From Uliginosibacterium gangwonense DSM 18521 (GTDB lineage: Bacteria > Pseudomonadota > Gammaproteobacteria > Burkholderiales > Rhodocyclaceae), in assembly GCF_000373965.1 (NCBI RefSeq), contig NZ_KB892834.1, positions 40,188 through 104,187 of the forward strand: 64,000 bases of DNA, in the 5' to 3' direction. A program made the position numbers and the translations under genes. Positions 53,276 to 62,000 of this stretch are shown here, one piece after another. The notes beneath the pieces were generated by a model that was given only the letters and a program-made list of their open reading frames with translations, did no database searches and was not told the DNA's origin. Position 1 is the first letter of the stretch. Every line of letters starts with the position of its first letter.

Positions 53276-53737
53276 ATGGACAAAACCATCAACAAATTCC
53301 GACTCGCCAGTAGAGAGTTATTTAACAACTTCTTTCTGGAAGAGTTTTGGAAAACTGACGATGAGGATTTCTATGAACAGTTTACGATCATAGAAGAGCA
53401 GCTCTTTTTCGCATTGGTTACGACAAAGTTTGATCTTACAAAAGTCGTCTACGGCTTTCCTCAGCCGGAAATATTGGTAAAGGCCAAAGAAGCTAGCCTC
53501 TGCGGGGTTCCAATCATGATTAATCGCGAGATTGATTCTGGTTACTGGGATTATCCAATAAGTATCGTAAGCCCCGACTGTGTCTTTACGTTTGTAAAAT
53601 TATTCGATTGGTATCAAAAGTCTTACAAAGACAATCGCTACGTCAGCGTCATTATTCAAGAGTGGCCCGCAGACCCAGATCTCGTCGGCAAGCATGCGCT
53701 GATCGAAACAATTTACATATCGTACAACCAAGCATAG
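53276..53737 (+). CDS. Orphan hypothetical protein, AT-rich
   Basis: A 153-residue acidic, aromatic-rich protein (FNNFFLEEFWKTDDEDFYEQF, DSGYWDYPISIVSPDC) without signal peptide or membrane helix. It has much lower GC than its neighbours. Its size and character recall immunity proteins of polymorphic toxin systems, but no toxin gene is adjacent. I do not recognise the family. Confidence 0.62.
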   Translation: MDKTINKFRLASRELFNNFFLEEFWKTDDEDFYEQFTIIEEQLFFALVTTKFDLTKVVYGFPQPEILVKAKEASLCGVPIMINREIDSGYWDYPISIVSPDCVFTFVKLFDWYQKSYKDNRYVSVIIQEWPADPDLVGKHALIETIYISYNQA

Positions 53738-53803
53738 GGCACTCTCATCGCTAATCAGACATAGCGTTGGTGCTTTGCAAAGACGTCTAACCAGTGGCGT
53801 GCG

Positions 53804-54283
53804 TCAGTAATATTTGTATGCTTCTTCTGGCGAGAGCGGGTAGATCTGGTTATAGCACTGCTGGTACTTGTCCTTGCGCTGGAAACGCAGTGAATCGATC
53901 TCTGCAGACCAGCCACGGATATTTTCCTTTTCTTGTGCAGAATCCATCGCCACGGGGGTTTCGGTGCATTCGGTCTTGTAGCGTTTGGGGCGGGTTTCAA
54001 CGCATTGCACCTGATTTTCGGTCTTGGTGCAGTTGGTGATCTTGGTGTCGCCTGGGATTTCAATTTCATGGCATTCCCTGGGCACCCTATAGCCTCGGGC
54101 CAATGCGTTGCGACTGCCATCAATGCTATTTTGCAGGGCCGCTATCTTGCTGTCGATGTTCCGCAACACCTGCTGTTTGCTGCACACGGTCTCTGCACGC
54201 TGCTGCGCGGACATCTGCTTGAAGTCATCCAACGTCACACAGCTGGTCAAAACAAGCAGCAGACATATTGTGATTTTTTTCAT
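53804..54283 (-). CDS. Small Cys-rich lipoprotein, unknown function
   Basis: A 159-residue lipoprotein: ATG 54283 gives MKKITICLLLVLTSC with a lipobox ending at Cys15. The mature part is charged, with paired cysteines (PRECHEI, ITNCTKT, VQCVET, KTECTETP) and a helical C-terminus (RKDKYQQCYNQIYPLSPEEA). A nearby in-frame ATG three codons earlier leaves no room for the GGGGA box, so 54283 is preferred. Function is unknown. Confidence 0.68.
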   Translation of the reverse strand: MKKITICLLLVLTSCVTLDDFKQMSAQQRAETVCSKQQVLRNIDSKIAALQNSIDGSRNALARGYRVPRECHEIEIPGDTKITNCTKTENQVQCVETRPKRYKTECTETPVAMDSAQEKENIRGWSAEIDSLRFQRKDKYQQCYNQIYPLSPEEAYKYY

Positions 54284-54364
54284 ACTCAGCATCCCCGATA
54301 TTGCCAACTGGTCAATGCCCACATTTTTCACACAACCCAGATCATCCTATATGCATGCTGCAAT

Positions 54365-54392
54365 AAAAAAGCCACTCTTGCGAGTGGCTTTG
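54365..54392 (-). terminator. Terminator after the PPi-phosphofructokinase gene
   Basis: On the minus strand, AAGCCACTC and GAGTGGCTT form a 9-bp stem with a GCAA loop, followed by six T (54365-54370 complement). It lies 20 bp after the stop of the phosphofructokinase gene. Confidence 0.85.
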
Positions 54393-54411
54393 TACTTTAG
54401 GGCTATGTAAA

Positions 54412-56118
54412 TCAGCCGATCTTGAATTCCAGCGTGGCAGCAGCATCGTTCAGGGCCACCGAGATGGGGATCTGGCGAGCGGCCGGCCCCCACAGTTGGC
54501 GCGGGCCGGGGGATGCGAAGAGGTCGTCTGCCGCCCACACATCACGACGGGAAATGAAGTATTGCATGGCCGGGGAATCGGTCTTGACCAGTGCCTTCTC
54601 GATCACATATTCATCCTTGCCATGGCGGCGTTCCACATTCAGCAGGCCGGGCAGCGGAATGGCGAGCGGTTCGCCACCGGTGGTCAAGCCGTTGATGCTG
54701 GCCATGTAGCCGGTCTTGCCTGCCAGGATCAGCGCACCTGCGGTCAGGCCCAGGTTGAAGGTGTAGGCGGCGTCGAACAGGGTCGGGGCACCGCAGCGGC
54801 CTTCGTAGCCCAGGAAGTGGTTCTGGGTGTTGAAGGGCACTTCGGCATCCAGTTCCTTGATCCGGGCGCGGGTCATGTCGATGAGCAGCAGTTCAGTGGG
54901 GATCAGCGACACTTGCAGGTTGCCGTGGGAATCGCGTTCAGCCAGCAGCATCTTCACGACGTAGCCCGGCAGCGACGCCAGCAGGCGGGCGTTGTCAGCC
55001 GAGAGCTTGCTCTGGATGAAGGCAGCACGATCAGCCTCCGGCAGCTTGGCAAAGGCGTCAGCATGGTGAGCCAGTGCGTCGTTCAGTTCAGCGATCAGGG
55101 CATTCATCTCAGGGATGAATTCGATCACGCCTTCGGGCACCAGCACCACGCCATGCTTGAGGCTCTTGTTGCGGTAGCGGGCGATCACGGTCTTGGCGAT
55201 TTGGTCGACGATGGCTGCCAGAGAGAGCTTCTTCTCGGCGATTTCTTCGGAGATCAGGGTGAAGGCGGGCTTGGTCTGCAGCGCGACTTCGATGGTGACG
55301 TGCGAAGCGGAACGGCCCATCAGCTTGATGAAGTGCCAGTACTTCAGCGAGGAAGCGGTGTCTTGCAGGATGTTGCCGACCATTTCCGCGTAGATGCGGG
55401 TGGCTGTGTCGAAGCCGAAGGAGATCGGCAGCAGGCCACGGATTTGCAGGTCGCCGTCGATGGTCTTGGGGGCGCCGATCACTTGCACGCCGGAGCCATC
55501 GGCCTTGATGCCGGTGTAGAGGTATTCGGCCAGGATGGCGGCATTGGTGTTGGAGTCATCCCCACCAACGATCACGATGGCGTCGAGCTTGTGGTCGATA
55601 CAGGTCTTCTTGACCTGTTCGAACTGCTCGGGGGTCTTGATCTTGGTACGGTCGGAGCCGAGGAAGTCGAACCCGCCGGTGTTCAGAATCTTCTGCACGT
55701 CGGCTTCGGTCACTTCAAACAGCTTGCCTTCCAGCAGACCCTTGGGGCCGCCACGCACACCGAATACAGTGTTGCCTGCACCCAGCATGCGCTTGATGCC
55801 ACACAGCACGTTATGCCCACCCGCAGCCGGGCCGCCGGAGAACAGCACGGCCACGCGCTTGCCGGTTACGGCAGCCGTAGCAGCACCGGCCTTCAGCACG
55901 GTGTTGGCAGAGGCCTTGACGGTATTGGGGAAGGCTGCGGCCACGGTGGCGGCATCCTTGGTGCCCAGCACCTTGTCGGTATTGACGAAGCTGACCAGCG
56001 TGGGCTTCTCGGCACTGCCGAAGGCCTTGCAGACCGGTAGCGGAAGCTTGCGGACTTCATTTTCGAAAATCGACCGATGGGCTTCGGTGCTGATGAGTTG
56101 TTCGTTAAGAGTGCTCAT
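54412..56118 (-). CDS. pfp: Pyrophosphate-dependent 6-phosphofructokinase, long form
   Basis: A 568-residue enzyme of the PFP beta/plant-like long group. Active-site motifs are LFSGGPAAGGHN (about 110), GGDDSN (PPi-type Asp instead of the ATP-type Gly), PKTIDGDL and MGRSASHV. It interconverts fructose-6-phosphate and fructose-1,6-bisphosphate using PPi, so it can work in either glycolytic or gluconeogenic direction. ATG 56118 after an upstream frame is chosen (MSTLNEQLISTEAHRS). The next gene upstream on this strand is a PEPCK-like protein. Confidence 0.92.
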   Translation of the reverse strand: MSTLNEQLISTEAHRSIFENEVRKLPLPVCKAFGSAEKPTLVSFVNTDKVLGTKDAATVAAAFPNTVKASANTVLKAGAATAAVTGKRVAVLFSGGPAAGGHNVLCGIKRMLGAGNTVFGVRGGPKGLLEGKLFEVTEADVQKILNTGGFDFLGSDRTKIKTPEQFEQVKKTCIDHKLDAIVIVGGDDSNTNAAILAEYLYTGIKADGSGVQVIGAPKTIDGDLQIRGLLPISFGFDTATRIYAEMVGNILQDTASSLKYWHFIKLMGRSASHVTIEVALQTKPAFTLISEEIAEKKLSLAAIVDQIAKTVIARYRNKSLKHGVVLVPEGVIEFIPEMNALIAELNDALAHHADAFAKLPEADRAAFIQSKLSADNARLLASLPGYVVKMLLAERDSHGNLQVSLIPTELLLIDMTRARIKELDAEVPFNTQNHFLGYEGRCGAPTLFDAAYTFNLGLTAGALILAGKTGYMASINGLTTGGEPLAIPLPGLLNVERRHGKDEYVIEKALVKTDSPAMQYFISRRDVWAADDLFASPGPRQLWGPAARQIPISVALNDAAATLEFKIG

Positions 56119-56347
56119 ATATGTTGTTTCCTGAGTGGAACTGGATCTAAGAAAACCTGTACGCAGTCTATCTGCCGCCTTCTGCATCCTGATGATGCAG
56201 GGGGGATGGACTGGGAGTTCAACTACACGAAAAGCTCATAAAAGTTGATTCGCGTATTGAACTAATTCATAGGAATTATACAGAAGTATGCAAAATCCTC
56301 GCGCCCGAAGCCCAAGGGATAACCCTTATACAACAAGGCGTTGCGTC

Positions 56348-56376
56348 AAAAAAACGGCACCCGTAAGGGTGCCGTT
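56348..56376 (-). terminator. Terminator after the DUF4914 gene
   Basis: On the minus strand, AACGGCACCC and GGGTGCCGTT pair around TTAC, followed by a run of T. It lies 25 bp after the DUF4914 stop and separates it from the phosphofructokinase gene, so the two are not obligately cotranscribed. Confidence 0.85.
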
Positions 56377-56401
56377 CCACATACATGCGCGTATTTTACG
56401 C

Positions 56402-58354
56402 TTAGTCCTTAAAGATCTGGTGCGGAATGAGCTTCCAGTAATCTTCTTGCGTGGCGTCGTCCATGCAGGCCTGGATGATCTTGCGGCCCAGCGGGTCCAG
56501 ATCAGGCGTGAGGAACGGAGCCAGTTCGCGCTTGAAGAATTCGCGCCATTGACGCGCGCCTTCTTCGTACACTTCCTTGCCGCCTTCTTGCTGGTTCTGC
56601 ACGTGCAGGAAGACCGGCGGAATCAGCGAGCCTTCCACGCGCAGTTGCTTCGGAATGTAGCCGAGCACCGAGCAGGAGGGTTCGACCAACTGGTCACGAC
56701 GGAAACGGGCGCTACCACGGCGGGCCAGATACTCACGGGCAATCCACTCGGACATGAAGCCGACGTGCCATGCACCGATGTACTGGTTCGGGATCAGCAC
56801 GTGGCGGGTGTCGGTGTTCTGCACGATCTGACGCAGCAACAGGTTGGCCTGGTCAACACGGCGACCGGTACAGAAGGCCCAGTAGGAGCCCACGCCTTCG
56901 GTCTGCATCCCCTTGGAGTCCTGAATCGAGGGGTTGGCGTGGCCGCGCGGAGCCACCAGACGCCACAGCCATGCCAGTGCGGGTGAGAGGATGTGCAGCA
57001 TGCCGAGGATGCCGTACTGCGGGCTATCCTTGTGGGTGGGTGGGCAACGCACACCGAAGCTGCGGATGTTGATGGAGACCGGGCCTTCCTGCACGTCATG
57101 GACCATGTCACGCGGAATGATCAGGCGCGGGTTCGGGCACAGCTTGCCGGGGGCATCTTCCACATGTTCCCAGATCAGACATTGGCCGCCGGGCACGATG
57201 TAGTGGTTCAGGAAGATCAGCGGGCGATCCGGGTGCATCACCAGACGTTCCAGGTGCGGGTCGGTACCGTAACCCTTGATGTGGTCAACGCGCACGAACC
57301 AGCCAGCTTCAGCATCCTTGATGGCGAGCTTGGTCTGGCCTTCGTTGTAATGCGGGTGGGCACAGGCCATGTCGTCGGCCATCGGCTCAAGATGACAGGC
57401 TTCAGGCAGCACCACGGTGCGTTCTTCACCGGTAACGACGTTGCGGCCCAGCAGCAGGCGGCCGTCTTCCATCCGGTGGATGTGTTCGGTCATCTCGCTC
57501 TTGCCGCCGCCGGAGGCGCCTTCGTGCATGATGACGATCTGGTTTTCGTACGGGGTGACCACGCCCACTGCGGCACAGTGGTTGGTGGTCCAGCCTTCGC
57601 GCTCACCAATGTCGAGCAGCAGCGAGTACACGCCCTTCTTGGCAGAAGGTCCGGGGTAGAGGTTGTAGGCGAAGATTTCCTGATGGGTGGGGGTGCGGGC
57701 ATGCACCACCACTTGGCGGCCTTCAAAATGGGTGTGGCGGAACGGCGGGGCGATGAACAGCACGCCACCAGTGAGCTTGAAGTTGGCAGGCACCTGGCTG
57801 TTGGCGATCATGCCTTGCAAGTCAGCCAGCGCACCGGCGAAGAAGCCTGCGACCTTCGGCACGATGGCCAAGGCGCCATAACCCAGCTCATCGGGGCCGG
57901 CGTAGAACGGCACCACGATCAGTTCCTGGGTCTTGAGCCAGTCCAGAGTCTTCTGACGTACCGGCTCAAACTTTTCGCCAAAGCGCTGTTGATAGGTGGG
58001 CTTGTCGGTCGGCAGGTTGTCACCGATCACCATGGCATCCGGGTCCCGACGGCGCATCTTGGGGTCGACGAAGTTGACGGCCAAGCCGTTGCGGGCCTTG
58101 GTTACGACAGCTTCGACCACACGGCCTTTACCGGGCACTTCGAAGCCGACTTCGAATTCGCCTTTGTCCTCGCGGTTGGCATGGCGCCAGTCGGTGGTGC
58201 CCGGCTCGCGGCCCAGCGCCCAGTTCAGCAAGTCTTCACGATGCTCGGCAACATGAATTGCTGGCGCCGCACTCAGTACTTCGATGACGTGGGAGGGAAG
58301 GTTCAACTTCGCCCAGTCGTTCTTGAAATTGATGGTCTTGGTAACGTGATCCAT
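56402..58354 (-). CDS. DUF4914 family PEPCK-like protein
   Basis: A 650-residue protein; ATG 58354 (MDHVTKTINFKNDWAKLN) follows a GGAGG box. A P-loop, HEGASGGGKSEM, near residue 300 resembles the kinase-1a loop of phosphoenolpyruvate carboxykinases, and HPDRPLIFLNHYIVPGG recalls their C-terminal region. The middle part (GGVLFIAPPFRHTHFEGR) is family-specific. I assign it to DUF4914; enzymatic activity is not established. Its neighbour, PPi-phosphofructokinase, makes a role in reversible central carbon metabolism plausible. Confidence 0.68.
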   Translation of the reverse strand: MDHVTKTINFKNDWAKLNLPSHVIEVLSAAPAIHVAEHREDLLNWALGREPGTTDWRHANREDKGEFEVGFEVPGKGRVVEAVVTKARNGLAVNFVDPKMRRRDPDAMVIGDNLPTDKPTYQQRFGEKFEPVRQKTLDWLKTQELIVVPFYAGPDELGYGALAIVPKVAGFFAGALADLQGMIANSQVPANFKLTGGVLFIAPPFRHTHFEGRQVVVHARTPTHQEIFAYNLYPGPSAKKGVYSLLLDIGEREGWTTNHCAAVGVVTPYENQIVIMHEGASGGGKSEMTEHIHRMEDGRLLLGRNVVTGEERTVVLPEACHLEPMADDMACAHPHYNEGQTKLAIKDAEAGWFVRVDHIKGYGTDPHLERLVMHPDRPLIFLNHYIVPGGQCLIWEHVEDAPGKLCPNPRLIIPRDMVHDVQEGPVSINIRSFGVRCPPTHKDSPQYGILGMLHILSPALAWLWRLVAPRGHANPSIQDSKGMQTEGVGSYWAFCTGRRVDQANLLLRQIVQNTDTRHVLIPNQYIGAWHVGFMSEWIAREYLARRGSARFRRDQLVEPSCSVLGYIPKQLRVEGSLIPPVFLHVQNQQEGGKEVYEEGARQWREFFKRELAPFLTPDLDPLGRKIIQACMDDATQEDYWKLIPHQIFKD

Positions 58355-58659
58355 GGAGGAGGCCTTTGCCCAACGAAACAAAAAAACCGGTGCAGCGGGC
58401 ACGAGCCTGATAAAAACATCGTGCCAACGAGGCGCCCGCACTTAGTGCGAACATCCAACAAAAGTATAAGGATACAAGGAGTTTATTTGCTTTAGTTGAC
58501 CGGGCTTAATTTTTTTGGCCCTGTTCGAGATAACGGTGGGTTTGTCCGGTTGCACGGCACCGCATCAGGAGAGGGCGCCGGGCAAGAACAGCGCAGGCGA
58601 TGGCGTGATGCACATTGTTGAACTAGGTGGGCTGAGCAATCCAACGGGGCACAGCACAA

Positions 58660-58968
58660 TTGAAGGTTACGAAGCAGACGGATAGGCGGGAGTACCCGCC
58701 CGAGCAGAAAACAGCGATCCAGCGGCAGATCGGCGACGAGCGCCCCGATCAACGGAAGAGGAGGTTTGCCCCTATGGAGCCGTGCGACCGCGCCGCAGCG
58801 GCTCGAGCAGGAATAGGGCATCGAACTGTCGATTCGCGGCGTGGGCAGCCACCTAAAACATTCGGGCTCCACGCCGCGAAAACCGATCAAACGCGCCTGC
58901 AAACAACACCCGGAAGCGGTTCAGAAATGGCTCACCGCAGCGTATCCCACCGTTGAGCAACGCCCTTC
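58660..58968 (+). pseudogene. IS630-family transposase remnant
   Basis: A decayed fragment of the N-terminal helix-turn-helix region. EQKTAIQRQIGDERPDQRKRRF is followed by a frameshift (one extra C near 58772), FALWSRATAP... in the next frame, an in-frame TAG at about 58817 (in EQE*GIELS), then LSIRGVGSHLKHSGSTPRKP and KRACKQHPEAVQKWLTAAYP. This matches the usual IS630 order (TPDQLK, FALW, GRYLKRWGFTPQKPIKRA). The DDE catalytic part is missing. It separates the DUF4914 gene from the autotransporter stop. Confidence 0.72.
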
Positions 58969-59002
58969 TGTACCGCATCCGCCATGGGCAACCAAACACC
59001 CC

Positions 59003-62000
59003 CTACTCGAAGCTCTTTCTGACATTGGCGCCAAAGGATTGCACTCGCGTGGCCTGCGACCCCTTGCTGAGTTGATAGCGTAGATCCAGGGTCCAATTCC
59101 TGCGGAATGCGAAACTGCTGCCAAAGCCCAGCACTGCCGCATTGCGGTCGGAGCCATCCATTTCCAGCTGATAGATTTGCCCGGAAGGTAGGCTTGCATA
59201 CCGCAGATCGGTTGTGCCCGGCTTCTCGAAGTCATGTTGATACTCTAAGCGGAAATAGGGCTTTGCCAAAACGCTGGCGAGGTAGACACTGGTTTCTCCA
59301 CGCAAGCCGAAGGCAATCCTGTTTGTCGCAATATGCTGTTTGGAATAAATGAGGTTATAGAGCCCGGCGTCGTTTTCCGTGGTCGAGTTCAGTGTTGTCG
59401 ACACAAGATCCAAGCGTATGTAGGGTGAGAACAGTAACTTCCCATTTACATACTCAAACCCGCCACTGACGGAGGAGAACCACTGGGAACCGGACCGGCT
59501 GGAAGTGGCCATGGCATCCGCTGCACTGGAATAGCGCTGGGAGTCAAAATTTAGGCGACCATATCCAAAAACCCCGTCCAGGAAGAAACGCTCTGCCGGT
59601 TGGTAGCTTCCATATAGCACGATTGAATAATTATTCCCCGTATCCCGAGTGCCTTGTGTGCCTATTTTTTGACGAATATGGCCCAGGCCGACCCCGGCTC
59701 CCAGCACAAGCTCGTCACTGAAGCGCTTATCGCTCCCGATTGAGATGCCGCTGGTGGTAAACCGGCTGTCAGTTGCCCCAACACGCCCAAGGCTGATCAC
59801 CCCGGCAGTCCAGACATCAATCCCTTTGCCCAGGGCATCCGTCGTCTTTCCGCTTAAGTTCAGGCTGGACCACGGCAAATCCAGCGCGCCCGATGTTTTC
59901 CTGGTGGGCAATACAAATGGGTTTGCTGTTTGCGTATCGTTCAACACAGATTCAAGTTTTGCCATTGTAATCCGGTTGGTATCCGTGCTGGCGGCGGAAG
60001 ATGGCAGGTTGGCGCTGGGCGAATCCGCACTCCCGGTTTGCGTGGGACGAGACGTTTTCGACCTGTTCCCTTGTGCAAGACCCGTTTCCGCATTGGCACG
60101 CGACGGCCGAGTATGCAAACCTTCCAGATGGCGTTGGAAGTTAGTGGTCTGCGTCAAGGCAAAACGCTTGACGGTATCCACCTGCGCGTTAACCAGGCTG
60201 ATGACTTCCTGATCCTTGGCAGGGTTGGGCCAGGTCTGGATGACAATGCTGACCGTCGCCGCAGACGAAGTGCCCCCTGCGTTGCTTGCGGTATAGGTAA
60301 AGCTGTCGTTGCCCGTATACCCGTTTGTTGGCGTGTAGGTAATCGTGGCACCACTAACGGCAGTCGTCCCATGGCTCGGTGCGGTCACCACCGCAGCGCT
60401 TGTGGCAACCCCGCCAGTCAAGACAAGGGGGACCACATTGTTGGTGCTGTTGGTTTCAACTGTCATATGCACGGCAGCTGCGCCAGGCGCTTGCGGATTG
60501 ACCGTGATCGTAACCGTGGCCGCAGCAGAAGTTCCCCCTGCGTTGGTAGCAGTGTAGGTAAAGCTGTCGCTCCCCGAATAGGTATTGGTTGGCGTGTAGA
60601 TCAGGGTTAGACCGCTCACGCTTGCCGTTCCGTGGGCAGGTTGATGGGCTACGCTCATGCTGGCTGCGGTGCCACCGCCCAGTGTCGGCGTAATGACGTT
60701 GGCACTGCTCCCGAAGGCAACCGTAGCGCTGACTGCATTGGCAACCGGCGCACCGGGAACAGGGGTCACACTATTCGAAGCGCCGGATGCAGCGCCGATC
60801 CCTGCGCTATTGGTTGCCCGTACCGTGAAGGTATAGGCGGTGCTATTGGTCAGGCCTGTGACGGTTATCGGGCTCGCCGTCCCCGTTGCAGTCAAGTTAC
60901 CCGGACTGGATGTCACGGTATAGCTGGTAATGGCGCTTCCCCCGGTGAAACTCGGCGCTGTAAAACTCACTGTAGCCTGCGTATTCCCTGCACTAGCCGT
61001 TCCAATGCTTGGCGCGCCGGGTAGCACGGCCGCAACGGTAAAGCTTTGGCTCACCGTACTCGCGGCGGCATAGCTGCCATTACCGACCTGATCAGCATTG
61101 ATCGTACAAGTGCCTGCTGCCAGGAAGCTCAGCGAACCGCCCGTCGTGATGGTGCATACCCCAGTGGTTCCTGACGAGAAACTCACCGATAGCCCAGAGC
61201 TGGACGTTGCACTCAATGTTGGCGTGGTGCCAAAATTTTGTGCTCCCGGATTGGCGAAGCTAATGGTCTGATTCGCTTTGGGCGTGGCACTGTTTGAGGC
61301 GCTGGATGCAGTGCTCGTGCCGGCGCTGTTGCTTGCCGTCACCGTAAAGGTATAGGCCGTGCCATTAGTCAGCCCTGTCACTGTAATCGGGCTGGAGCTA
61401 CCGGTAGCCGTGAAACCACCAGGGCTGGACGCCACCGTATAGCTGGTGATTGAGGCTCCACCTGTAAAGCTGGGCGCGGTAAAGCTCACCGTCACCTGCG
61501 CGGCCCCTGCGGTTGCCGTCCCGATCGTAGGCGCCCCTGGTACCACTGCATTCACAGCAAAACTATGCGTGACTGTGGCAGCCGCACCGTTGACGCTGTT
61601 ACCCGCTTGATCCGCATTAATCGTACATGTGCCGGTACTCAGGAAAGCCAAGGTGCCGCCCGCCGTCACGGTACACACCCCGGTTGTGCTGGAGGTGAAG
61701 GTCACTGCCAGCCCGGAACTCGCTGTAGCCGTCAGCGTTGGCGTTGTACCGAAGTTCTGCGCGCCAGGATTGGCAAAAGTAATGGTCTGAGTGGCTTTCG
61801 GTGTGACACTGTTCGAGGCGCTGGAAGCCACACTGACGCCTGCACTGTTGGTGGCAGTTACCGTAAAGGTATAGGCAGTACCATTGGTCAAGCCTGTTAC
61901 CGTTAAGGGGCTGGCGGCACCCGTAACAGTCAGGCCGCCAGGGCTGGAAGTCACGGTATAAGCGGTAATGCTTGCTCCACCTGTGGCAGAGGGCGCCGTA

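Noticed and set aside
53276..53737. Immunity protein of a toxin system
   Set aside because: Size and acidity fit, but no toxin or secretion-linked gene is adjacent, so no such function is assigned.
54496..56040. Long plus-strand frame across the PPi-phosphofructokinase gene
   Set aside because: Antisense shadow in a high-GC coding sequence; the minus-strand product has complete catalytic motifs.
56993..58495. 500-residue plus-strand frame across the DUF4914 gene
   Set aside because: Composition is typical of an antisense shadow, and the minus strand has a strong ribosome binding site, terminator and P-loop protein.
58492..58902. 136-residue minus-strand protein
   Set aside because: It overlaps the IS630 relic in antisense, has an Arg/Cys/Pro-rich random composition, and shows no family features.
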